Below, one piece after another: positions 48,739-55,945 of a DNA stretch of 59,187 bases. Under the pieces are notes generated by a model. The model saw nothing but the letters and a program-made list of their open reading frames with translations. It was not told the DNA's origin and searched no databases. Position 1 is the first letter of the stretch, and each line of letters opens with the position of its first letter. The DNA is from Thiocystis violascens (GTDB lineage Bacteria; Pseudomonadota; Gammaproteobacteria; Chromatiales; Chromatiaceae): positions 1 to 59,187 of the forward strand of contig DYNM01000016.1 of NCBI GenBank assembly GCA_020721065.1. The letters run 5' to 3'. Made by a program: the position numbers and the translations under genes.

Positions 48739-51087
48739 ATGAAATTTCCCCGTTTTTCTGTGTTGACGACGCTGCTGCAACGTTCTGAGGTGCGACGCGC
48801 TGACTGGACAAGCAGCGATCTCATTGATTTTGAAAATTATCTTGCTGAGGATGACGCGCAGTTGCGTGAGCAACCTGCCGCTCGTAAAACCTTGGCGCAA
48901 CGTGATCGGGTGCTTTACATCGAGCAGATCGCGCCAGATTTTGCGGCGCTGAAGGCGCAACCGCACACCGCCGCGCATCGGCGCTTGAGTTTGCGACGCT
49001 GGCTGACGGCGCGGCGCAATGCAGAAGACCCGCAATTGACGCCGCTGTTGCCGGGCGCTGCGTTTGATAGTGCGCAACGCTTGGGCACGTTGGCATTGGC
49101 GGGAACTGGCTTATTGCTGGGCGTGGGCTTGGCATCAGCACTGCTGAGTTATGACGGGCATTTGCCGATCAGCGTGTCCAATTATGTGTTGGTGTTAGTG
49201 CTGGTGCAGTTGTTATTCGTGGTGACGGCGAGCTGGGCATGGTTGCGACAGTCACTGCGACGGGAGGCGGCGACAGCGCCCAGCAGTGGTTTATTGGCGC
49301 TGGTGTTGCAACCGCTGTTGACGCGAGCGGCGCAGTGGTTACAGCGCCAGCGCCTGACTGCGACAACGGCGGAGGTGCGCGAGCGGGTGCTGGCGCGACA
49401 CGGGCTGCTGCAAGCGCAGTTCACGATTTACGGCTCGGTGGCGTATTTCCCGCTGTTGATTCCGGCGCAAGTGTTTGGCGTGGCGTTCAATGTCGGCGTG
49501 ATTGGGACGACCATCATTTTGGAATGGTTCACTGATTTAGCGTTTGGCTGGAGCACGTCGCTGATCGCGCATCCGCAGACGATTCACGATTTAGCACACG
49601 CAATTGCTTTGCCTTGGAGCGGGATTTTTGGCGAGGGCGTGGGCTATCCGACGCTGGCGCAGATTGAAGGCTCGCGGATTTATTTGGAGCAGTGGGCGAA
49701 TGCGACGCCGGCATTTCATCCCAATCCTGAGCATTTGCGCTCGTGGCGGTGGTTTTTGGTGCTGGCGGTGTTCACTTACGGGCTGCTGCCGCGCTTGATT
49801 TTATTGGGTTTATCGGTGGTGATGCAGCGGCTGGCGCTGGCGCGGTTGACGTTCACGCACGGGCGCAGTCAAGCGTTGTATGCGCGGATGCTGACGCCGT
49901 TGGTGGAGACGACAGCGGCGGTGATGGTGCCGGGTGTGGAGATGCCGATTCCGGCACCGCTGACGCCACACAGTCGCCGCGCTGGGTTGATTGGGCCGTT
50001 GACTGGTGAGAAGCCGCCGCCGAGCGTGCGACCTTGGCGGGAAAAGACGCCCGTCATTGCGCCGCAGTTTGATCAATCCCCTCAATTGCCGATTGAGCAA
50101 TCCCCCCAACTGCCTATTGATCAATCCCCCCAACCCCCCTTTTCCAAAGGGGGGCTTTTAATTGCACCGGAACCAATTGTTGAATTGCCCGCTGCGCCGG
50201 AACCGGTGATTGCAATCGCACCGGAACCAATTGTTGAATTACCCGCTGCGCCAGAACCGGTGATTGCAATCGCACCGGAACCAATTGTTGAATTACCCGC
50301 TGCGCCAGAACCGGCAATTGAAATCACACCGGAACCAATTGTTGAATTACCTGCTGCGCCAGAACCGGCAATTGAAATCACACCAGAACCAATTGTTGAA
50401 TTACCCGCTGCGCCAGAACCGGTGATTGAAATTGTACCGGAACCAATTGTTGAATTACCTGCTGTGCCAGAACCGGCAATTGCAATCGCACCGGAACCAA
50501 TTGTTGAATTACCTGCTGCACCAGAACCGGCAATTGAAATCACGCCAGAACCAATTGTTGAATTGCCCGCTGCGCCGGAACCAATCGTTGAATTACCCGC
50601 AGCGCCACCAACTACTAATGAAGCAGCTCATTTCTCCCCGGATGCTTGTTTGCTATTGGTACACGTTGACATTGATGACGTATTGGAACCGGAAGATCGT
50701 CCACGTTTAGAACAACTGTTATTGCAATTGACTGGCTGGCGTATTGGCGCGTATGCGACCGTTGGCGCTGGTAGCGCAATGACGATGAAAGCACTTGAAT
50801 TATTAGATGGTGGTATTTGGGATGCGCCGCCGCCGCGTATTGCCTTGATTCAAGACGGTTCGCAGCCGCCAATCACGGAAAATCTGTTGCTGTTGCGCGA
50901 TCTCCGCGCTGCTGCCGGGACGCAGGCGCAAATGCTGCTGGCGCTGGTCGGCGATCCGCAAGATGACGACCGCCTGCCGCCGTTACGCGCCTTTGATTAC
51001 ACCGATTGGCAACGCAAAGTTGATCAAATGGCTGACCCTTATTTGCGTTTGGAGATGCTGGCTCCGCCCAGCGATGGAGAAAATTGA
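48739..51087 (+). CDS. DUF2868 membrane protein with a long repeat linker
   Basis: This 782-residue protein has the DUF2868 layout. A soluble N-terminal part is followed by at least four hydrophobic segments (about residues 112-135, 148-170, 230-265 and 330-355). Residues about 425-625 are a Pro/Ala/Glu-rich linker with 8-residue QSPQLPI(E/D) units, an inserted PPFSKGG repeat and seven and a half 18-residue units of (A/T)PEPIVELPAAPEP. A C-terminal soluble domain (about 640-780) follows. The family is regularly paired with a DUF3482 GTPase, as here (TGATG overlap). Function unknown. ATG 48739 was chosen with AAGGTG upstream. Confidence 0.85.
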   Translation: MKFPRFSVLTTLLQRSEVRRADWTSSDLIDFENYLAEDDAQLREQPAARKTLAQRDRVLYIEQIAPDFAALKAQPHTAAHRRLSLRRWLTARRNAEDPQLTPLLPGAAFDSAQRLGTLALAGTGLLLGVGLASALLSYDGHLPISVSNYVLVLVLVQLLFVVTASWAWLRQSLRREAATAPSSGLLALVLQPLLTRAAQWLQRQRLTATTAEVRERVLARHGLLQAQFTIYGSVAYFPLLIPAQVFGVAFNVGVIGTTIILEWFTDLAFGWSTSLIAHPQTIHDLAHAIALPWSGIFGEGVGYPTLAQIEGSRIYLEQWANATPAFHPNPEHLRSWRWFLVLAVFTYGLLPRLILLGLSVVMQRLALARLTFTHGRSQALYARMLTPLVETTAAVMVPGVEMPIPAPLTPHSRRAGLIGPLTGEKPPPSVRPWREKTPVIAPQFDQSPQLPIEQSPQLPIDQSPQPPFSKGGLLIAPEPIVELPAAPEPVIAIAPEPIVELPAAPEPVIAIAPEPIVELPAAPEPAIEITPEPIVELPAAPEPAIEITPEPIVELPAAPEPVIEIVPEPIVELPAVPEPAIAIAPEPIVELPAAPEPAIEITPEPIVELPAAPEPIVELPAAPPTTNEAAHFSPDACLLLVHVDIDDVLEPEDRPRLEQLLLQLTGWRIGAYATVGAGSAMTMKALELLDGGIWDAPPPRIALIQDGSQPPITENLLLLRDLRAAAGTQAQMLLALVGDPQDDDRLPPLRAFDYTDWQRKVDQMADPYLRLEMLAPPSDGEN
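50123..50154. repeat. Second copy of the PPFSKGG palindromic repeat
   Basis: The element is six C, AA, six C, TTTTCCAAA, six G, encoding SPQPPFSKGG in frame. Its sequence and frame match the copy at 3611-3648 inside the RND permease gene. It sits at the border of two tandem-repeat tracts in the DUF2868 linker. Confidence 0.8.
50164..50607 (+). repeat. 54-bp tandem repeat encoding an 18-residue unit
   Basis: Seven full units, at 50164, 50218, 50272, 50326, 50380, 50434 and 50488, are followed by a final part-unit from 50542. Each encodes (A/T/V)PEPIVELPAAPEP followed by (V/A)I(A/E)I. Units differ by only a few bases, which suggests recent expansion and a copy number likely to vary between strains. 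Confidence 0.92.
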
Positions 51088-52523
51088 TGGCGGCGAAGAT
51101 TCCACGTTTGGCAATCATGGGACACCCGAACGCGGGTAAATCCTCGGTGGTGGCGACGTTGACTGAGAATGATCAGGTCAGTATTGATAAACGAGCGGGC
51201 ACAACCACTGAATCGGATGTGTATCCGGTCGTGATTGATGGCGAAACGGTGATTGAATTTATTGATACGCCGGGCTTTCAAAACCCCAACGCAATTCTGG
51301 AATGGTTTCAAGCGAATGAAGGACAACGTGATTTAGCGCGAGCATTTGTGGCTGCACATCGTGCTAATCCGTTATTCGCGCACGATTGCGCGTTATTAGA
51401 GCCAGTCGCGGAAGGTGCTGGCATTATTTTAGTGGTTGACGGCTCGAAACGGATTAAAGAAAAAGATCGGGTTGAAATTGAATTGCTGCGCTTGACCGGG
51501 CGTCCGCGTATGGCAATTTTGAATAATTTAACCAATCAACATCGCTATATGAGCCAATGGCAAGATGCGTTGAATTTAGCGTTTAATTCGGTACGCGAAT
51601 TTAACGCGCATCGAGCGACGTATTCAGAACGGATTAAATTGTTGAATGCGTTGAAGAGTATTGATCAGCGTTGGGAGCAATTGGTGGAAGGCGCAGTGGA
51701 TGCTTTTGTGCGCGATTGGGAGCGTCGTACCGAATTGGCAGCGGGGACGATTATTGAATTATTGCGAATTGCGCTGTCATATCGCGTGTCAAAAGCGGTG
51801 AGCGATCACAAACTCGTATTTCAAAGTGATCGTAAGCGGGTGAAAGCCGAACTCACGGCGGAATTTGAGGAAGGATTGCGCCAGCTCGAAATTGGGGCAC
51901 AAGCGCAATTGCGGGTTCATTTTCGCCATAACGTTAAAACTTTCGCTTCGGATTCCATTCTTAACCAAGATTTGCTGTCAGAAGAAGTGGAGCAAACGTT
52001 GGGTTTGTCACGGCGGCAGTTGGCGTTGGTGGGCATGGCGGCTGGCGCTGCGTCGGGCGTGACCTTGGATTTAGCCACCGCTGGGCATTCACTCGGTGCT
52101 GGAGCGTTTTTTGGTGCAGCAGCGGGTGGCGTGTTGGGCATGGTCGGCGGCAAGGCGTTGGCGAAGTTTGATATTGAACGTGCGCCGGGCACACATCGCT
52201 TCACCATCGGGCCGGTGTCCAATCCGCGTTTTCCGTTTGTGTTGTTGGATCGCAGCATTTTGTACAGCGCCCGCGCTATGAATTGGGCGCACGGGCGTCA
52301 AGCGGCGGATGAAGATGCGCCAGATCGGGTGCCGGAGAAAGTCATCACGAAACAAGGCTTTACGGAAGAATTGACGAGCGCCCAACAGCGCGAGCTGGCG
52401 CGGTTTTTTGCGGCGGCGCGGCGCGGGCGCGAGGTGGAGAGTGCCGAGCTGTGTCGCAAGATCATCAAAGAGGTGTTGCGCGGCGTGGCGTTGAGTGAAA
52501 TTGATAGCCGCAATGCGCTGTAG
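51087..52523 (+). CDS. DUF3482-type GTPase partner of the DUF2868 protein
   Basis: The 478-residue Era/TrmE-like GTPase has P-loop GHPNAGKSS at about 10-18, the switch Thr in AGTTTESDV, DTPGF (G3), and an unusual N-x-x-N (NNLTNQ) where NKxD would be expected. A middle helical region leads to a hydrophobic glycine-rich stretch (about 318-355, VGMAAGAASGVTLDLATAGH), likely a membrane hairpin. ATG 51087 overlaps the preceding stop (TGATG), with GGAG upstream. The pair probably forms a membrane complex; its function is unknown. Confidence 0.85.
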   Translation: MAAKIPRLAIMGHPNAGKSSVVATLTENDQVSIDKRAGTTTESDVYPVVIDGETVIEFIDTPGFQNPNAILEWFQANEGQRDLARAFVAAHRANPLFAHDCALLEPVAEGAGIILVVDGSKRIKEKDRVEIELLRLTGRPRMAILNNLTNQHRYMSQWQDALNLAFNSVREFNAHRATYSERIKLLNALKSIDQRWEQLVEGAVDAFVRDWERRTELAAGTIIELLRIALSYRVSKAVSDHKLVFQSDRKRVKAELTAEFEEGLRQLEIGAQAQLRVHFRHNVKTFASDSILNQDLLSEEVEQTLGLSRRQLALVGMAAGAASGVTLDLATAGHSLGAGAFFGAAAGGVLGMVGGKALAKFDIERAPGTHRFTIGPVSNPRFPFVLLDRSILYSARAMNWAHGRQAADEDAPDRVPEKVITKQGFTEELTSAQQRELARFFAAARRGREVESAELCRKIIKEVLRGVALSEIDSRNAL

Positions 52524-52529
52524 CACCCG

Positions 52530-53972
52530 ATGACTGATCATAAAACCCACGATCCCGACGCGCTGCACCGCCATCTGCACGACATCCAAGAGCTGTTGTC
52601 GCGCCAGCAGGTGGTGGAAACGCTGGTGCATCGGCAGCAGATGCCGCAGCAGGCGCTGGTTGAGTCGATCACGCATAAACAAAACCTCGCTCGCCTGCGC
52701 CGCAAGCTCGATCGGCTGCATCCTGCTGATATTGCGTGCATTTTAGAGGCACTGCCGCTGCAAGAACGGCGCTTTGTGTGGGATTTGGTTCGCGCTGATA
52801 AAGACGGCGAGATTTTGTTGGAAGTGTCGGATGCAGTGCGCTCGACGCTGTTGGAAAGCATGGATTCGGACGAAATCAAGGCGGCGATGGAGTCGCTTGA
52901 TACTGACGAGTTGGCGGATTTGGCGGCGGATGTGCCGCCAGAAGTGATGCGCGATGTGTTGGCGGCGCTCGATCAGGAGGAGCGTGAGCAGGTTCACGCG
53001 GCGATGTCGTATCCCGAAGACAGCGTGGGGGCGCTGATGGATTTCGACATGGTGACGGTGCGCGAGGATGTGACGCTGGAAGTGGTGCTGCGGTATCTGC
53101 GGCGTTTTGAGGCGTTGCCGGATCACACTGATAAGTTGTTTGTGGTGGATCGGGAAGAGCGGCTGCGCGGCGTGTTGACGCTGGAAGCGTTGTTAATCAA
53201 CGATTTAGAGCGGCTGGTGTCGGAAGTGATGAAGGTGAAATCGCTCGTGACCTTTGCGCCAGAAGATGATGCAGGCGGGGCGGCGAAGGTGTTTGAACGC
53301 TACGATCTGGTGTCGGTGCCGGTGTTGGATGCGCAGCGCCGCGTGGTGGGGCGGGTGACGGTGGCGGATATGGTGGATCAGATTCGGGAGGAATCTGACG
53401 CGGAGATTTTGAGTCAGGCGGGGCTGCGCGAGGAGGAGGATATTTTTGCTTCGGTGGTGCAGTCGCTCAAAAACCGCTGGGCGTGGCTGGCGCTCAATTT
53501 GGTGACGGCATTTGTGGCATCGCGGGTGATTGATGTGTTTGAAGGGTCGATTGAAAAACTGGTGGCGCTGGCGGCGTTGATGCCGATTGTGGCAGGAATC
53601 GGCGGCAATGCGGGTAATCAGACGTTGACGATGATTGTGCGGGCGATTGCGATGGGACAGGTGGAACCGACGGCGCTGTGGCGACTGCTACGCAAAGAGT
53701 TGAGCGTGGCGTTGATTAACGGCGTGGTGTGGGGCGGCGTAGTGGGCGTAATTGCGTGGTGGTTGTATGAGAATGTTGAATTGGGAATGGTGATGACGGC
53801 GGCGATGACGTTGAATTTGCTGTTGGCGGCGAGCGCCGGGGTGTTGATTCCGTTATTGCGGCAACAGTTTGGGCGCGATCCGGCGTTAGGGGGTTCGGTG
53901 TTAATGACGGCGCTGACTGATGCGGGGGGGTTTTTCATTTTTCTGGGTTTGGCGACGCTGTTTTTATTGTGA
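52530..53972 (+). CDS. mgtE: Magnesium transporter MgtE
   Basis: A 480-residue Mg2+ channel. The acidic N-terminal superhelical domain (DTDELADLAADVPPEVM) and two CBS domains (about 165-290) sense cytoplasmic Mg2+. Five TM helices form the C-terminal pore with MPIVAGIGGNAGNQTLT. ATG 52530 lies seven bases after the GTPase stop, so the three genes probably form one transcript. An AGCAGTTGGCAGT repeat follows within ten bases of the stop. Confidence 0.95.
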   Translation: MTDHKTHDPDALHRHLHDIQELLSRQQVVETLVHRQQMPQQALVESITHKQNLARLRRKLDRLHPADIACILEALPLQERRFVWDLVRADKDGEILLEVSDAVRSTLLESMDSDEIKAAMESLDTDELADLAADVPPEVMRDVLAALDQEEREQVHAAMSYPEDSVGALMDFDMVTVREDVTLEVVLRYLRRFEALPDHTDKLFVVDREERLRGVLTLEALLINDLERLVSEVMKVKSLVTFAPEDDAGGAAKVFERYDLVSVPVLDAQRRVVGRVTVADMVDQIREESDAEILSQAGLREEEDIFASVVQSLKNRWAWLALNLVTAFVASRVIDVFEGSIEKLVALAALMPIVAGIGGNAGNQTLTMIVRAIAMGQVEPTALWRLLRKELSVALINGVVWGGVVGVIAWWLYENVELGMVMTAAMTLNLLLAASAGVLIPLLRQQFGRDPALGGSVLMTALTDAGGFFIFLGLATLFLL

Positions 53973-53981
53973 GAGTTTTTT

Positions 53982-53994
53982 AGCAGTTGGCAGT
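53982..53994. repeat. CAGTTGGCAGT repeat behind mgtE
   Basis: AGCAGTTGGCAGT, the same unit as at 4661-4677, starts nine bases after the mgtE stop codon and precedes the toxin-antitoxin genes. Confidence 0.5.
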
Positions 53995-54044
53995 ATTTGT
54001 GTGGTGGTATCTATCATTGGTCATCATCTACGTTGGAGTTTCGT

Positions 54045-54278
54045 ATGGATACCGCACGTCTTTTTCAATCAGGTCGCAGTCAGGCTGTTCGACTCCCTAA
54101 AGCGTATCGTTTTGCCGGTACCGAGGTGGCGGTGCAGCGTTTTGGTAATGGTGTGCTCTTGCTACCGATGGATGATCCGTGGGAAACACTTGAAGCTGGT
54201 CTAGCAATCTTTGAACCCGGCTTTGTCTTGACGCGAGAACAACCCGATGCGCAGTATCGCGCCGACATCGTTCCATGA
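54045..54278 (+). CDS. vapB: VapB-type antitoxin (AbrB-like)
   Basis: The 77-residue antitoxin has the AbrB/SpoVT swapped-hairpin start MDTARLFQSGRSQAVRLPK, followed by YRFAGTEVAVQRFGNGVLLLP. A C-terminal tail probably blocks the toxin. It would bind its own promoter with VapC. ATG 54045 has GGAG eight bases upstream. The stop overlaps the toxin start (ATGA). Confidence 0.92.
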   Translation: MDTARLFQSGRSQAVRLPKAYRFAGTEVAVQRFGNGVLLLPMDDPWETLEAGLAIFEPGFVLTREQPDAQYRADIVP

Positions 54279-54676
54279 TCTTGCTCGATACCAACATCTG
54301 CATCTACATCATCAACGCCAAGCCTCCAGCGGTACTGGCGCGTTTTCAGCAGTACCGACTGGGCGACATCGGGCTGTGCAGTGTGGTGGCGGCGGAATTG
54401 GCGTTTGGAGTGGCTAAAAGCGGTTCAGTGCGCAACCGACAAGCACTGGAGCTGTTTCTCGCGCCATTGACGATTTTGCCGTTCGATACGGCGGCGGTTT
54501 GGGTTTACGGTGACTTGCGCGCTGAACTGGAACGTTGTGGTACGCCCATTGGCGCACTGGACACCATGATTGCTGCGCACGCACTGAGTCAAAGCGCCGT
54601 GCTGGTGACAAACAACACCCGCGAGTTTGTCAAGGTGCCGGGTTTACCGCTTGATAACTGGGTCGCTGCCGGATAG
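54275..54676 (+). CDS. vapC: VapC-type PIN-domain toxin ribonuclease
   Basis: The 133-residue Mg2+-dependent RNase has the PIN acidic residues Asp5 (MILLDTNICIY), Glu41 (VVAAELAFG) and Asp96 (GALDTMIAAHA), with the TNNTREF motif near the end. All active-site residues are present, so it looks intact. VapC toxins usually cut initiator tRNA or rRNA. The pair lies between mgtE and cysM, apparently inserted as a two-gene cassette. Confidence 0.94.
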   Translation: MILLDTNICIYIINAKPPAVLARFQQYRLGDIGLCSVVAAELAFGVAKSGSVRNRQALELFLAPLTILPFDTAAVWVYGDLRAELERCGTPIGALDTMIAAHALSQSAVLVTNNTREFVKVPGLPLDNWVAAG

Positions 54677-54848
54677 TGCCATGCTCATCAAAACCAGTTT
54701 TCCATTGCCCGCTTATCGGCGAAATCTTATAGTTGATTCAGCATAAAACGATTACAAATGACAGGCAAACAAAGTATTCACTGAGCATAATTTCACAAAA
54801 CATCAACTCTTAAAAAATCAATTGCGCATTTTTATAATTAACGTCAAT

Positions 54849-54880
54849 AAAAAAAGCCGCCAATTCTGGCGGCTTTTTTT
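54849..54880. terminator. Bidirectional intrinsic terminator between vapC and cysM
   Basis: A 14-bp perfect stem (AAAAAAAGCCGCCA with TGGCGGCTTTTTTT) surrounds the loop ATTC. It serves cysM on the minus strand, whose stop is 19 bases away, and can stop read-through from vapBC on the plus strand. Confidence 0.92.
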
Positions 54881-54898
54881 AATGTGCAGCACGCGTAA

Positions 54899-55792
54899 TT
54901 ATGTCGTTGAGAACAAGCCCGTTGATAAATAACGATCACCGCGATCACAAATAATCACCACAATCACTGCATGTTGCACTTCCGCTGACAAGCGCAGCGC
55001 CGCCGCCACCGCGCCGCCCGACGACACGCCTGCAAAAATCCCTTCTTGCGCCGCCAACGCTCGCGTCATCTGCTCCGCCTCCGTTTGACCCACGTCGAGA
55101 ATGCGATTGACGACCGTTGGATCGTAAATGCGCGGCACATACGCCGCTGGCCAGCGCCGAATCCCCGCAATCTGTGCGCCGTCCTCCGGTTGCACCCCGA
55201 TGATTTGCACGCTCGGATTGTGCTCACGCAAATAACGACCCGTGCCGACGATGGTGCCGGTCGTACCCATCGCGCTCACAAAATGCGTCACCCGCCCGCC
55301 GCTTGCCTGCCAAATCTCCGGTCCCGTCGTGGCGTAATGTGCTGCTGGATTATCGGGATTGGAAAATTGATCCAACCGCACACCTTCGCCTGCTGCTTCC
55401 ATTTCCAGCGCCAGATCAATCGCCGCTTCCATGCCGCCAGCTTGGGGCGTCAACACCAGCTCCGCGCCAAAACTCGCCATCACCCCGCGCCGTTCCGCGC
55501 TCATGTGCTCCGGCATAATCAAGCGCATTCGATACCCTTTGAGCGCCGCTGCCATCGCCAACGCAATGCCGGTGTTGCCGCTGGTCGCCTCAATCAACAA
55601 CGCGCCGGGTTGAATCGTGCCGCGAGCCTCCGCGCCACAAATCATGTTGAGCGCCGGGCGATCTTTCACCGAACCAGCCGGATTATTGCCTTCCAACTTG
55701 GCAAGCAACAGGTTATCGGTCTTGCCGGGCAGACGGCGCAATTGCACCAACGGCGTGGTGCCAACGCATTGTTCAAGCGTGAGAAATGACAT
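54899..55792 (-). CDS. cysM: Cysteine synthase B
   Basis: The 297-residue PLP enzyme makes cysteine from O-acetylserine with sulfide or thiosulfate. The PLP lysine is Lys43 in NPAGSVKDRPA. The SGNTGIALAM substrate loop and GTTGTIVGTGRYL phosphate site are intact. The short C-terminus and the loop GIRRWPAAYVPRIYD fit CysM rather than CysK. ATG 55792 has an AGGAAGAG site upstream. It is monocistronic, between a terminator and a small repeat element. Confidence 0.93.
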   Translation of the reverse strand: MSFLTLEQCVGTTPLVQLRRLPGKTDNLLLAKLEGNNPAGSVKDRPALNMICGAEARGTIQPGALLIEATSGNTGIALAMAAALKGYRMRLIMPEHMSAERRGVMASFGAELVLTPQAGGMEAAIDLALEMEAAGEGVRLDQFSNPDNPAAHYATTGPEIWQASGGRVTHFVSAMGTTGTIVGTGRYLREHNPSVQIIGVQPEDGAQIAGIRRWPAAYVPRIYDPTVVNRILDVGQTEAEQMTRALAAQEGIFAGVSSGGAVAAALRLSAEVQHAVIVVIICDRGDRYLSTGLFSTT

Positions 55793-55826
55793 GGACAGCT
55801 CTTCCTAAAATGACATTGGCTGATAT

Positions 55827-55931
55827 TAGGAGTGATGCAGTTGCCAGTAAAAAGCTCGGTTATCACTGGCAACTGACAACTGGTAACTGACAACTAAAAC
55901 AATAGCTTACATCGCAACTGCGTCACTCCTA
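55827..55931. mobile_element. 105-bp MITE-like element with 17-bp inverted ends
   Basis: TAGGAGTGATGCAGTTG at 55827-55843 and its inverse at 55915-55931 match in 16 of 17 bases. The interior contains CTGACAACTGGTAACTGACAACT-type heptamers. The outer motif (A)GGAGTNACGCAGTTG is also found at both window ends and, in part, at 10895-10911. No coding capacity; such an element would need a transposase supplied in trans. It fills the gap between cysM and the beta-propeller gene. Confidence 0.7.
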
Positions 55932-55945
55932 TGATAGTGTAACGC

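Noticed and set aside
47803..49077. 424-residue open frame on the minus strand
   Set aside because: It is antisense to a chemoreceptor gene and the start of the DUF2868 gene. The translation is Arg/His/Leu-rich with no domain, the typical shadow of GC-rich coding sequence.
50121..50543. Minus-strand frame with regular GSGAAGNSTI repeats
   Set aside because: This is only the reverse reading of the 54-bp tandem repeat in the DUF2868 gene. There is no ribosome site, and the regularity comes from the repeat.
54045..54676. The toxin-antitoxin pair as part of a larger defence island
   Set aside because: Neighbours are mgtE and cysM, both housekeeping. No restriction, Abi or other defence gene is adjacent.
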